Assembly (NCBI GenBank): GCA_963755695.1
Contig: CAVWLB010000010.1
Coordinates: 62,001-126,000, forward strand
Direction: 5' to 3'
DNA length: 64,000 nucleotides
Source: QHWT01 sp963755695
GTDB taxonomy: Bacteria; Acidobacteriota; Vicinamibacteria; Vicinamibacterales; 2-12-FULL-66-21
This document shows positions 49,762 to 60,094 of this stretch, in pieces. The position numbers were made by a program, and so were the translations under genes. Numbering within the stretch: the stretch's first letter is position 1; each line of letters begins with the position of its first letter. The notes beneath the pieces are model-generated. The model was not told where the DNA came from. It worked only from the letters and a program-made list of their open reading frames with translations, and made no database searches.

Positions 49762-50154
49762 ATGGCACCCAACAAGAACGTTCGACGCGCGGCACGGGCG
49801 TTGTTCCGCCTCTGCCTGGTTGACGGCGTCTTGAACGAGGAGCGGGCGCGTCAGGTGGCGCAGCGGATCGCGGCATCGGGGCGCCGTGACGCGCTTCCGA
49901 TCCTCTCGGATCTGCACCGGCTGGCGCGGCTCGATCGGAAGCGGCATTCCGCCCTCGTCGAGAGCGCCGCTCCGTTGCCCGACACATTGCGCGAGAAGAT
50001 TCAAGCCGACCTGGCGCGTGCTTATGGGCCCGGTCTGGAGGCCTCGTTTCGGGAGAACCCGGCCCTCATTGGCGGAATGCGTATCAAGGTTGCGAGCGAC
50101 GTGTACGACGGCAGCGTGCGCGCCAGGCTTGCGGCGTTGGAAGCGCAGTTGTGA
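49762..50154 (+). CDS. atpH: ATP synthase subunit delta
   Basis: 130 residues, shorter than the usual ~180. The C-terminal OSCP signature is clear: NPALIGGMRIKVASDVYDGSVRARLAALEAQL, split here as a G-G-M-R-I-K and DGSV pattern. The N-terminal six-helix domain is reduced to RRAARALFRLCLVDG. It may be a compact subunit. It sits 23 bases before atpA. Confidence 0.85.
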   Translation: MAPNKNVRRAARALFRLCLVDGVLNEERARQVAQRIAASGRRDALPILSDLHRLARLDRKRHSALVESAAPLPDTLREKIQADLARAYGPGLEASFRENPALIGGMRIKVASDVYDGSVRARLAALEAQL

Positions 50155-50177
50155 ACGCTTCACTACTGAGATGACCT

Positions 50178-51712
50178 ATGTTCGACCTTGTCCAGGAAAT
50201 CGAAGCCCAGATCGCTGGCGCCAGAAAGGCGGCGGCCAGGCAGAGTGTCGGCGTCATCCGTGAAATCGGCGACGGCGTCGCGAAGGTCGAGGGGTTGGCC
50301 GATGCGATGCTGAACGAGATGCTCGATTTCGGGCGCGGGATCACCGGCCTGGCACTCAATCTCGATCAGACCGAGGTTGGCGTCATCATCCTCGGCGACT
50401 ACACCAAGTTGCAGGAAGGCGACGAGGTCCGGGCGACCGGCAAGCTTCTTCAGGTGCCGGTCGGCAAAGGGCTGCTCGGTCGTGTGGTCAACACGCTCGG
50501 CGAGCCGCTGGATGGCAAGGGCCCGATCGACAGCAGCGTCGCTTATCCGGTGGAGAAGCTCGCTCCTGGAATCATCAAGCGCCGTCCCATCGGACAGCCG
50601 GTGCAGACCGGGATCATGGCCATCGACGCGATGATTCCAATCGGCCGCGGACAGCGCGAGTTGATCATCGGCGACCGGTCGACGGGAAAAACCGCCATCT
50701 GCATCGATACGATGATCAGCCAGGCACGCCTGAACAAGGCCGCCGAAGCCGCCGGCGATAGCAGTTATCGACCGCTCTATTCCATCTACGTCGCGATCGG
50801 CCAGAAGCAGTCCACGATCGCCCGCATCGTGTCGGTGCTCGAGGACGCCGGGGCGATGCCCTACAGCATCCTTCTCGCGTCGCCGGCGTCGGACTCGGCC
50901 ACCAGTCAGTATCTGGCACCGTTTGCCGGCGCCGCCATGGGCGAGTGGTTCATGGACAACGGTATGGATGCGCTGATCATCTACGATGATCTCTCCAAGC
51001 ATGCCGTTGCCTACCGTCAGGTCTCGCTCGTTCTCAAGCGGCCGTCCGGGCGCGAAGCGTACCCGGGGACGTGTTCTACCTTCACAGCCGGCTGCTCGAG
51101 CGCGCTGCACGCGTGGGGGAGCAGTATGGCAACGGCTCGCTGACTGCGCTCCCGATTATCGAGACGCAGGCCGGCGATGTGTCGGCGTACATTCCCACCA
51201 ATGTCATATCGATCACCGACGGCCAGATTTTCCTCGAGACCGATCTCTTCTACCAGGGCGTTCGTCCGGCAATCTCGGTCGGCATCTCGGTGTCGCGCGT
51301 CGGCTCGGCGGCGCAGCTCAAAGCGATGAAGCAGGTGGCCGGACAGCTCAAAGGCGACCTGGCGCAATTCAGGGAGCTGGCCGCGTTCGCGCAGTTCGGG
51401 TCGGAACTGGATGCGAGCACGCAGGCCAAAATCGACCGAGGCAAGCGCATCGTCGAACTGTTCAAGCAGCCGCAGTACAGCCCGGTCGCGGTTGAAATCC
51501 AGGTGGGCATAATCTGGGCGGTCCAGAACGGCTACGTCGACGACGTGCCGGTGGAGCGAATCAAGGAATTCCAGGCGGGATGGAGCGACTTCCTGACGAC
51601 CCGGAAGGGCGACCTGGTAAAGAAGATCGGCGAGCAGAAGGCCATCAGCCCGGAATTGGCCGCCGAGCTGAAAGCGGCGGCCGATCAGTACAAGCAGACG
51701 TGGAAGAAATGA
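50178..51712 (+). CDS. atpA: ATP synthase subunit alpha (one frameshift)
   Basis: MFDLVQEIEAQIAGARKAAA is an unusual start, then a normal core with Walker A GDRSTGKTAI and ALIIYDDLSKHAVAYRQVSL. The frame is lost near 51065 at CCGGGGACG; adding one G restores [20 protein letters not shown] to the end. The C-terminal part ends KAAADQYKQTWKK. A deletion in a G run is the simplest explanation; an enzyme without this segment could not work. Confidence 0.9.
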
Positions 51713-51783
51713 AACCTTCACGGTTGGCGGTTCGCAGTAAACGGTAAACCGAAGCCAGCAAACCGCAAGCGGCAACGCGACCA

Positions 51784-52650
51784 ATGAACAGCCCTCGCGA
51801 TCTTCGGCGGCGAATCAAGTCGGTGAGCGGCACCGCGCAGATCACCAAAGCCATGCAGATGGTGGCGGCATCGAAGATGCGCAAGGCGCAGCAGGCCGCG
51901 GTTGCGGCCGGGCCGTTTGCTCGCCTGCTGTATCGGATCCAGCGCGCCGCGGTCAGAAGGTCGCTGGACTTCACCCATCCGCTGATGGAAGTGCGCGAGG
52001 TGCGCAGGCGAGCGGTCGTCCTGGTTGCGGCGGATAAAGGCCTCTGCGGGGCGCTCAATACCAATGTCTTCCGGGTAGCGTCGCAGTTCGATCCGCAATC
52101 CACGCTCTACATCACCGCCGGACGTAAGGCGTCGCAGTTCGTCGTGCGGACGCGACGTCAGCTGGCCGCCGAATTCGCATACGGCGATTCGCCGCAATAT
52201 CCCGAGGCACGTGCGATCGCCAGTTTCGCCCGCGACCTGTTTTTGAAGGGGGAAGTGGACCAGGTGCAGATAGTCGCCAGCCGGTTCGTGAACACGCTCA
52301 CGCAGGAACCGATCTCGATCGAGTATCTCCCGGTTGGCGAGATCAAGGGAGTGCGAGTCCAGGGTGCGGAAGACGAAGCCTCGTCCGACTCGCAGGTCGA
52401 CGACGTGTTGTTCGAGCCGAACGCCGGAACCGTTCTGGCCTACCTGGTCAGCCAGTATCTGAATGTCTACATGTATTTCGTGCTGCTCAACGCCAAGGCG
52501 AGCGAGCAGAGCGCGCGCATGGTGTCGATGAAGAACGCGACCGACAGCGCCGAAGGCCTGATTGACGCGCTGAAACTCGAATACAACAAGCTGCGGCAGG
52601 GAAACATCACGAAAGAGTTGCTGGAGATTGCCGGCGGCCAGGCTGGATGA
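51784..52650 (+). CDS. atpG: ATP synthase subunit gamma
   Basis: 288 residues. The N-terminal helix has MNSPRDLRRRIKSVSGTAQITKAM and AASKMRKAQ; ADKGLCGALNTNV follows; the C-terminal helix has ATDSAEGLIDALKLEYNKLRQ. All are typical of the central shaft. A short repeat-filled gap (51717-51780) separates it from atpA. Confidence 0.95.
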   Translation: MNSPRDLRRRIKSVSGTAQITKAMQMVAASKMRKAQQAAVAAGPFARLLYRIQRAAVRRSLDFTHPLMEVREVRRRAVVLVAADKGLCGALNTNVFRVASQFDPQSTLYITAGRKASQFVVRTRRQLAAEFAYGDSPQYPEARAIASFARDLFLKGEVDQVQIVASRFVNTLTQEPISIEYLPVGEIKGVRVQGAEDEASSDSQVDDVLFEPNAGTVLAYLVSQYLNVYMYFVLLNAKASEQSARMVSMKNATDSAEGLIDALKLEYNKLRQGNITKELLEIAGGQAG

Positions 52651-52687
52651 TTCGATCGTTCCACTGCTCGCCGCCACAGGTACACGC

Positions 52688-54094
52688 ATGAACATCGGCA
52701 CAGTCGTTCAAGTCGTCGGGCCGGTCGTGGACGTGGAATTTCCCGAGGCCCTCCCACCGATCTTCAACGCCCTGACGGTGGACTATTCGGTCGCGAACCA
52801 GCCGATCAAGCTGACGCTCGAAGTCCAGCAGCACCTCGGTGACAGCTGCGTCCGGACGATCTCGATGGCGGGCACCGAGGGCATCAAGCGCGGCTTCGCG
52901 GTCACCGACACCGGCGGCCCGATCTCGATGCCGGTCGGCGAAGGCGTGATGGGGCGCGTGTTCGACGTGACCGGCAACCCGGTGGACGAGCGCGGTCCGG
53001 TCAAAGCCGAGAAGTACTATCCGATTCATCGTCCGCCCCCTCCGCTCGTGGACCAGTCCACATCTCCGGAGGTGCTCACGACCGGGATCAAGGTCATCGA
53101 TCTGATCTGCCCGTTCCTCAAAGGGGGCAAGGTCGGCGCGTTCGGCGGCGCCGGCGTCGGTAAGACCGTCGTCATCATGGAGTTGATCAACAACATCGCC
53201 AAGCTCCACGGCGGCGTGTCGGTATTCGCGGGCGTCGGCGAACGGACCCGCGAGGGGAACGATCTGTACCACGAGATGTCAACGGCTGGGGTCATCAATC
53301 AGAAGGACCTTGGTGCGTCGAAGATCGCGCTGGTCTACGGTCAGATGAACGAGCCTCCGGGCGCACGCCTGCGGGTGGCCCTCAGCGGACTGGCGATCAC
53401 TGAGTACTTCCGCGACGAGAAAAACCAGGACGTGCTGCTCTTCATCGACAACATCTTCAGATTCTCGCAGGCCGGATCCGAGGTCTCGGCACTTCTCGGA
53501 CGAACCGCCAGCGCCGTCGGGTACCAGCCGACGCTGGCAGCCGAGATGGGCGTGCTCCAGGAGCGAATCACCTCGACGAAGAAGGGATCGATCACCTCGT
53601 TCCAGGCAGTCTACGTGCCGGCCGACGACCTGACTGACCCGGCGCCGGCAACGACCTTCGCACACCTGGATGCGACGATTGTCCTCGAGCGCTCGATCGC
53701 GGAGCTTGGCATCTACCCGGCCGTCGATCCCCTGGCGTCGACCTCGCGCGCGCTCGCGCCGGAGATCGTCGGCGAGGAGCACTACGACGTCGCGCGGCGG
53801 GTGCAGAGGGTGTTGCAGCGGTTCAAGGATCTGCAGGACATCATCGCGATCCTCGGCATGGACGAACTGTCGCCCGAGGACAAGCTGACGGTGTTCCGCG
53901 CGCGCAAGATCCAGCGTTTCCTGAGCCAGCCTTTCAGCTCGGCGCAGGTGTTCACCGGCCGCGAGGGACGGCAGGTCGCGGTCGCGGATACGGTTCGCGG
54001 CTTCAAGGAGATCCTCGACGGCAAGCACGACAGCGTGCCGGAGGGGAACTTCTACATGAAGGGCGGCATAGAGGAAATCGCGAAGGGCTCATGA
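52688..54094 (+). CDS. atpD: ATP synthase subunit beta
   Basis: 469 residues. NIGTVVQVVGPVVDVEFPE starts the beta barrel; Walker A is FGGAGVGKTVVIMELINN; GERTREGNDLYHEM, the catalytic-site Arg region and the beta-type DELSPEDKL follow. The start is ATG 52688; the frame upstream is longer but belongs to the end of atpG. Complete and in frame. Confidence 0.97.
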   Translation: MNIGTVVQVVGPVVDVEFPEALPPIFNALTVDYSVANQPIKLTLEVQQHLGDSCVRTISMAGTEGIKRGFAVTDTGGPISMPVGEGVMGRVFDVTGNPVDERGPVKAEKYYPIHRPPPPLVDQSTSPEVLTTGIKVIDLICPFLKGGKVGAFGGAGVGKTVVIMELINNIAKLHGGVSVFAGVGERTREGNDLYHEMSTAGVINQKDLGASKIALVYGQMNEPPGARLRVALSGLAITEYFRDEKNQDVLLFIDNIFRFSQAGSEVSALLGRTASAVGYQPTLAAEMGVLQERITSTKKGSITSFQAVYVPADDLTDPAPATTFAHLDATIVLERSIAELGIYPAVDPLASTSRALAPEIVGEEHYDVARRVQRVLQRFKDLQDIIAILGMDELSPEDKLTVFRARKIQRFLSQPFSSAQVFTGREGRQVAVADTVRGFKEILDGKHDSVPEGNFYMKGGIEEIAKGS

Positions 54095-54174
54095 CTCTGA
54101 GATGGCTCATGGCTCGGCCGCGCGAGCGCTAAGCCGCCCGGGACCTTGAGCCGCCTTGAGCCTTGCGAGTGTGG

Positions 54175-54194
54175 GGCGGGTTTTTAGACCCGCC
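54175..54194 (+). terminator. Hairpin within the atp operon between atpD and atpC
   Basis: GGCGGGT (54175-54181) pairs with ACCCGCC (54188-54194) around TTTTAG. It lies in the 156-base gap atpD-atpC, with CCTTGAGCC direct repeats upstream. It could attenuate or process the transcript, or be a passive repeat. Confidence 0.4.
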
Positions 54195-54250
54195 TCAGTG
54201 CGTGCGGTTCCGCCGAACGCGCGCCGGGTGCAACCGGACGGAAAGCAGCA

Positions 54251-54661
54251 ATGGCTGAAACGCTGAAGCTCGAAATTGTCACGCCGCAGGCAATCGTCTT
54301 CTCCGAACAGGTGAACATGGTCACCCTGCCGGTTCTCGAGGGCCAGATTGGTGTCTACCCTCAGCACGTCCGAGTGATCACGCAGGTGGTTCCGGGCGAG
54401 CTGATTGTGAACAAGGACGGAGCGGATCGATTCCTCGCCGTTGGCGAGGGGCTGGTGGAGATCGCCCCCGACCATGTCGCGGTCGTGACCGACATGGCGA
54501 TTCCTGCCGAACAGATCGATGAAGCGAAAGTCGAAGAAGCCCGAGCGCGGGCGGCCGCCCGTCTCCTTGAAAAGATCTCCGACGAGGAGGTCGCGACCGT
54601 CAATGCGTCGCTCGCCCGTTCGCTCGCGCAGCTGCAGGTGAAGCGGCGGCGCAAGATGTGA
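54251..54661 (+). CDS. atpC: ATP synthase subunit epsilon
   Basis: 136 residues. LKLEIVTPQAIVFSEQVNMVTLPVLEGQIGVYPQHV (shown by its start and end: LKLEIVTPQ and IGVYPQHV) is the epsilon beta-sandwich, and the helical C-terminus has EARARAAARLLEKISDEEV. The stop overlaps the GTG start of the next gene. Confidence 0.92.
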   Translation: MAETLKLEIVTPQAIVFSEQVNMVTLPVLEGQIGVYPQHVRVITQVVPGELIVNKDGADRFLAVGEGLVEIAPDHVAVVTDMAIPAEQIDEAKVEEARARAAARLLEKISDEEVATVNASLARSLAQLQVKRRRKM

Positions 54662-56400
54662 CGACCCTCACGTCGGGTTATCGGGTCATCCTGCTCGCCT
54701 CGCTCCTGGCCGGGCTCCCGCTCACCGCACGTCCCGCGATTGGGGGCGAGGTCACCCCCGGCGCCGCCCAGTCCGCCGCCTCGTCGACAACGCCGCAGGA
54801 TCCCGAGGCGGATCGCGATCGCCCGGCCGCCGTCGAGCTCGGCGGCGTACCGGTCGTCTGGATCACTGCAGGAGCCGGTCCTTACTCCACCGACTTTCGC
54901 GCCGACAGGATCAGCCAGCGGTTGAAAGGGATCGTGCGCGACCGCACCATTCCCGATCCCACCGTCGTCATAACCGAGGCGGACAACTCGTCGGAGCTGC
55001 GCGTGGGACCCCGGCTGCTGATGGTCATCACCCAGCAGGATGCCCGCAGCCTTGGCGGGGCGCGCCCGACGATTGCGCAGTACTACGCTCGCGAGCTGGA
55101 GTCAGCCATCCGCGCCGAGCGGCTCCGCTACGCGCCGGCAACGCTCATTCGTTCATGCATCTACACCGTGATTGCCACGCTGGTGCTCTGCCTGGTCGTC
55201 TGGGTGATTCAGCGGGTGGTGCGCTCGATCAGAGTTCACATCGAACGGCGTCGCGCCAGCCACGCGGGATCGCTGCACGTACTCGAGGCAGAGATTCTTG
55301 CTCCAGGCCTTCTCGGACGTGCGGTCGACCGGAGCCTTCGGGCAGTCCGTCTCATCCTGATCCTGGTGTCGATCGATCTGTATCTCCTTTACGTCCTTGG
55401 CCTGTTTCCTTGGACGCGCGGAGTGTCGTTCAAGCTGCTCGACTACGTGCTCAGCCCGATTCGGTTGGCGGCGGCCGCATTCGTCGGTTACCTGCCAAAC
55501 CTGCTGTTCTTGATCGTCATCGGGGCCATCATCTACTCGGCGATCCGACTGGTCGGCCTGTTCTTCCAGCGAGTGCACCAGGGACGGGTGTCGCTTGCGA
55601 ATTTTCCGGCCGAGTGGGCGGATCCGACGAACAAGATCGTCCGGGTCCTGCTCATCGCGTTCGGCCTGGTCGTCGCCTTTCCCTACCTTCCGGCATCGCA
55701 GTCACCGGCGTTTGCGGGCGTCTCCCTTTTCGTGGGCGTCCTGTTCTCGCTCTCCTCGAGCTCAGCGCTCTCGAACATGATTGCCGGAATCGTGCTGACC
55801 TACACTGGCGCGTTCCGGGTCGGCGATCGCGTAAAACTGGGAGAAGCGTTTGGCGACATCATCGAGATGTCTCTGTTGGCAACGCGAGTGCGGACGATCA
55901 AGAACGAGGACATCACGATTCCCAACAGCCTGGTGCTTGGCGGGCCGGTGATGAACTACTCGCGCGCCGCGAAAACGCTGGGTCTCATCCTCCACACCAG
56001 TGTGACGATTGGATACGACGCTCCGTGGCGGAAGATCCATGAACTGCTCATCGAGGCCGCGCTCGCGACGCCAGGGGTGCTCAGCGAGCCCCGACCCTTC
56101 GTCTGGCAGACCGCGCTGAACGACTTCTACGTGACCTACGAAATCAACGCGTATACGCGGACCCCGCGCGACATGATCGATATCTACGCGGCACTCCACG
56201 GCAGAATCCAGGACGCCTTCTACGCCGCCGGAGTCGAGATCATGTCACCGCACTACACATCGCTGCGGGATGGCAATACCGTGGCGATTCCGGAGGCGTT
56301 CCGATCCCCGGACTACCGTCCGTCAGCCTTCCGGGTAGAGAACACATCGCCGCAGAGGGACCCGTCTGGGAACCGCGCCGAGATCGCCCCGTCGGGGTGA
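54658..56400 (+). CDS. MscS-family mechanosensitive channel with periplasmic domain
   Basis: GTG 54658 overlaps atpC's stop (GTGA), so it is cotranscribed with the ATP synthase. A signal peptide and ~110-residue periplasmic domain precede four or five membrane helices. The MscS core has LFSLSSSSALSNMIAGIVLTYTG and FRVGDRVKLGEAFGDIIEM, then TIPNSLVLGGPVMNYS. 580 residues, larger than E. coli MscS (286). It likely releases osmolytes under membrane tension. Confidence 0.88.
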   Translation: MTTLTSGYRVILLASLLAGLPLTARPAIGGEVTPGAAQSAASSTTPQDPEADRDRPAAVELGGVPVVWITAGAGPYSTDFRADRISQRLKGIVRDRTIPDPTVVITEADNSSELRVGPRLLMVITQQDARSLGGARPTIAQYYARELESAIRAERLRYAPATLIRSCIYTVIATLVLCLVVWVIQRVVRSIRVHIERRRASHAGSLHVLEAEILAPGLLGRAVDRSLRAVRLILILVSIDLYLLYVLGLFPWTRGVSFKLLDYVLSPIRLAAAAFVGYLPNLLFLIVIGAIIYSAIRLVGLFFQRVHQGRVSLANFPAEWADPTNKIVRVLLIAFGLVVAFPYLPASQSPAFAGVSLFVGVLFSLSSSSALSNMIAGIVLTYTGAFRVGDRVKLGEAFGDIIEMSLLATRVRTIKNEDITIPNSLVLGGPVMNYSRAAKTLGLILHTSVTIGYDAPWRKIHELLIEAALATPGVLSEPRPFVWQTALNDFYVTYEINAYTRTPRDMIDIYAALHGRIQDAFYAAGVEIMSPHYTSLRDGNTVAIPEAFRSPDYRPSAFRVENTSPQRDPSGNRAEIAPSG

Positions 56401-56492
56401 GCAAGCGGTCTCGTTCCAACGGATTGCTCTGCGTGGGTACGTCCGTGACGAGCAGCCGATCAGGTACCAGCCGGAAACGGCAGACCCCATGG

Positions 56493-56921
56493 TTAACGCT
56501 GGGCCGTCACCGCCTCCGTCTCATACATCCGTGCGACGACAGCAAAGAAGAATCCGGTAGACCAGCCGCACATCAGGATGCCGGTCAGCGCTTCCACGCC
56601 CCCGACCAGACGCCAGGTCTGTGGCAACACGATATCGCCGTAGCCGGTGGTCGTGTAGGTCACCGCGCTGAAGTAGAAGGCCGATGGCAGGTCTGGTATC
56701 GCTTCCTTGAAAAAGTAGAGCAGTGACCAGACAGTGATTTCAAAGAGGTGCAGCAGGATCACCCAGCCCGCGATCCGGATGAACAGCCACGTCCCGTGCA
56801 GGAACCGCTGTGCCTGATACGGCTGGAGCCGCACCCAGCGCACGGCAGACGCCACTCCGCCCGCGTGGATGACGACGCACAGGGCCATGAAACACCACGC
56901 GAGTAGAAGCTTCGAGATCAT
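56493..56921 (-). CDS. Two-helix potassium channel (Ion_trans_2 type)
   Basis: 142 residues, with a K+ selectivity filter TTTGYGD followed by IVLPQTW, flanked by pore helix FYFSAVTY and membrane helices. An additional N-terminal helix pair makes it a small KcsA/Kir-like pore without a visible regulatory domain. The neighbours are an MscS channel and the pyruvate formate-lyase operon, which fits ion homeostasis under energy limitation. Confidence 0.85.
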   Translation of the reverse strand: MISKLLLAWCFMALCVVIHAGGVASAVRWVRLQPYQAQRFLHGTWLFIRIAGWVILLHLFEITVWSLLYFFKEAIPDLPSAFYFSAVTYTTTGYGDIVLPQTWRLVGGVEALTGILMCGWSTGFFFAVVARMYETEAVTAQR

Positions 56922-56964
56922 TGCCTATTCCGTTGCCATCCGATACGGAACGGGCCCGCCAACG

Positions 56965-57810
56965 TCAATACGCCTTCAGGCCCATTGCTCGGAACACCGC
57001 GCAGGTGCGCTCGACGACTTGGGTCGAGGGGGGCTCAACACTCTCGAGCTTGTACTCGAGGCCGAGATTCTTCCATTTGTACTTGCCCATCTGATGAAAG
57101 GGCAGCACATCGACCCGTTCTACGCATCCCAGCAGCGCCGCAAATGCGGCGGTCTCGGCGATGTCCTCGACGTCATCCGAGAACCCGGGTACGAGGACAT
57201 AGCGAACCCAGATCGGTCGTCCCAGTTGCGCGAGTCGTTGCGCGAACGCGAGCACCGGGCTGACTTCCATGCCGGTCAGCTGACGGTGCCGTTCGGGATC
57301 CGACATCTTCAAATCCAGCAACACCAGATCGATGGCCCCGAGCTCGGCGTCGGTGAGACGATCGCCGAACAGGCCGTTGGTATCGAGCGCGGTGTGGATC
57401 CCCATCGCTTTGGCTGCCGTAAGCAGCTTGACCGCGAAGCGATGCTGCATCAGGGGCTCGCCGCCACTGAGCGTGAAGCCGCCGGACATCACTTTCAGCC
57501 CGTGCCGGTACTTCCCCAGCTGTTCGGTCGCCTGTGCGATGGTCACCGGAATCCCGTTGCTCATCGTCCAGGTGTCGGGATTGTGGCAGTACAAACACCG
57601 CATCATGCAGCCGGTCGTCCACGCGACGACCCTGACGCCGGGGCCGTCGAGCGTGGAGCCGGTCGTGAAGGAGTGCAGAAAGCCCATGTCGCCGGTGGCG
57701 AGCGCCGTCCTGACATCGGTTTCCGGAACGTCCTTGCCCAGATTGACACGGAGCTCGTATGGGCTCTTCGCCTGAAGCGCCGTTTGCGGGGCGGTCTGAC
57801 CATCAGGCAT
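56965..57810 (-). CDS. pflA: Pyruvate formate-lyase activating enzyme
   Basis: ATG 57810 overlaps the pfl stop by eight bases (ATGCCTGA). Radical SAM cluster CMMRCLYC, GGFTLSGGEPLMQ and LLDLKM are typical of PflA. A ~45-residue N-terminal extension (SPYELRVNLGKDVPETDVRTA) precedes the usual FHSFTTGSTLDGPGVR-like start of the domain. It generates the glycyl radical of the enzyme encoded just upstream and works only without oxygen. Confidence 0.92.
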   Translation of the reverse strand: MPDGQTAPQTALQAKSPYELRVNLGKDVPETDVRTALATGDMGFLHSFTTGSTLDGPGVRVVAWTTGCMMRCLYCHNPDTWTMSNGIPVTIAQATEQLGKYRHGLKVMSGGFTLSGGEPLMQHRFAVKLLTAAKAMGIHTALDTNGLFGDRLTDAELGAIDLVLLDLKMSDPERHRQLTGMEVSPVLAFAQRLAQLGRPIWVRYVLVPGFSDDVEDIAETAAFAALLGCVERVDVLPFHQMGKYKWKNLGLEYKLESVEPPSTQVVERTCAVFRAMGLKAY

Positions 57811-60075
57811 GACCGACCTCGCCGTGGAACGTCCGATTGATGACGTCCATCTGCTGGGCGCGGGTGAGCCGCACGAAATTGACCGCATAGCCCGACACCC
57901 GGATGGTGAGGCTCGGATATTTCTCCGGATGATCCACGGCGTCGAGCAGCGTGTCGCGATTGAGGACGTTCACGTTCATGTGATATCCGGTCGAGCCGAA
58001 GAACGCGTCGAGCATACCGGTCAGGTTGTTGATGCGATCCTCAGGAACGCGACCGAGCCCCGTCGGCACCAGCGTCGAGGTGAGGGAAATCCCGTCAGCC
58101 GCATCGCGATACGGAATTTTCGCGACCGACGCGGCCGAGGCGTGCAGCCCATGGCTGTCGCGGCCGTGCATCGGGTTTGCGCCCGGCGCAAACGGCTCGC
58201 CGTGCCGGCGGCCATCGGGCGTGTTGCCCGTGGCTTTGCCGTAGACGACATTCGACGTGATCGTCAGGATCGACTGGGTGTGGATGGCCTGCCGATACGT
58301 CGGGTACTTCCGGAGTTTCTTCATGAAAGTGCTGACGGTCCACACGGCAAGCTGATCGACGCGGTTATCGTTGTTGCCAAAGGTGGGGAACGTGCCTTCC
58401 GTCTGATAGTCCGTCACCAGCCCGGTCGGGTCGCGAACAACCCGTACCTTGGCGTGTTTGATCGCCGAGAGACTGTCGGCGACGACCGACATGCCGGCCA
58501 TGCCGAACGCCATGGTTCTGAGCGGCGCGTAGTCGTGGAGCGCCATCTCGACGCGCTCGTAGGCGTACTTGTCGTGCATGTAGTGGATCACGTTCATGGC
58601 GTTGACGTAGACCCCGGCGAGCCAGTCCATCGTTTGTTCGAAGCTGGCCAGCACGTCGTCGAAATCCAGGTAGTCGCCTTTCAGCGGTTCGACGGCGGGC
58701 GCTATCTGCTCACCGCTGATCTCGTCGCGACCGCCGTTGATGGCATACAAAAGGCACTTCGCCAGATTGGCGCGGGCGCCGAAGAACTGCATCTGCTTGC
58801 CGACCTGCATCGGCGAGACGCAGCAGGCGATCGCCCCGTCGTCGCCCCACGCGCTGCGCATGATTTCATCGCTCTCGAACTGGATCGAGCTGGTGTCGAT
58901 CGCGACCTTGGCGGCGAACCGGCGGAACCCGTCGGGGAGGCGCGGTGTATACCAGATGGTCAGGTTCGGCTCCGGCGCCGGCCCGAGGTTGTAGAGCGTC
59001 TGCAAGAAGCGGAAGCTGGTCTTGGTCACCAGCGATCGGCCGTCGTCGCTCATCCCGGCGATGGACTCCGTCACCCACGTCGGATCGCCGGCAAAAAGAT
59101 CGTCGTATTCAGGAGTCCGGAGGAACCGGACGATTCTGAGCTTGATGACGAAGTCGTCGACGATCTCCTGCGCCTGCTCTTCGGTCAAAGTGCCAGCCGC
59201 CAGATCGCGTTCGAAGTAGATGTCGAGGAACGTCGACGTCCGGCCCAGCGACATCGCCGCGCCGTTCTGCTCCTTGACGCCGGCCAGGTACCGAAATACA
59301 GCCACTGCACGGCTTCCTTCGCCGTGGCCGCAGGACGCGAGATATCGAAGCCGTAGCTCGCTGCCATCTGCAGCAGTTCCCGCAGCGCGCGGATCTGCTC
59401 GGCGAGCTCCTCCCGGTCGCGGATCACATCGTCGCTGGACGGACGCGAGTCGAGATCCCGCTTCTCCTCCTGCTTGCGTTCGACCAGCCGATTGACTCCG
59501 TAGAGCGCGACGCGCCGATAGTCGCCGATGATTCGGCCGCGGCCGTACGCATCGGGCAGGCCGGTCAGGACGTGAGAGCTGCGGCAACGCCGCATGTCAG
59601 CGGTGTAGGCATCGAACACCGCGTCGTTGTGCGTCTTGCGATACTTGGTGAACGCCTCTACGACCTGTGGCTCGGGCTCGAATCCATACGCTTTGAGCGC
59701 ATTGGCCACCAGCCGGAAGCCGCCGTTCGGCATGATTGCGCGCTTGAGCGGCGCCTCGGTCTGAAGACCGACAATGAGCTCGTTGTCGCGATCGATGTAG
59801 CCCGGCGCGTGAGCGGTGATCGAGCTCGGGACCGGGGAAACGTCAAGGACGCCCTTCTTTCTTTCCTCGACGAAGAGCGCCTGAAGTGCATCCCAGATCT
59901 TCCGGGTGCGGCTCGTCGCGGGCTCGAGAAAAGCGCCGTCGCCCTCGTACGGCTGATAATTCTGCTGTATGAAGTCCCTGACGTTGATCTCCTTCTGCCA
60001 GAGACCGGTTTGAAATCCCTGCCAGGGGGTAGTGGTTTCGTCTTTCGCTTGTGCGGTTCGTGCCGAAACGGCCAT
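57803..60075 (-). CDS. pflB: Pyruvate formate-lyase (one frameshift)
   Basis: ATG 60075; the first ~260 residues are in one frame, then a shift near 59291 (one base missing in a G run) leads to YLAGVKEQNGAAMSLGR and the rest. The adjacent active-site cysteines are in IACCVSPMQ. The glycyl-radical motif is RVSGYAVNF near the C-terminus. It converts pyruvate and CoA to acetyl-CoA and formate. Corrected length is ~757 residues, normal for the family. The activase gene overlaps its end. Confidence 0.93.
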
Positions 60076-60094
60076 CAGTCCTTCTTCCTGCCCG

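Noticed and set aside
57809..59356. 515-residue open frame antisense to pyruvate formate-lyase
   Set aside because: Shadow of pflB; composition is Arg/His-rich with no motifs.
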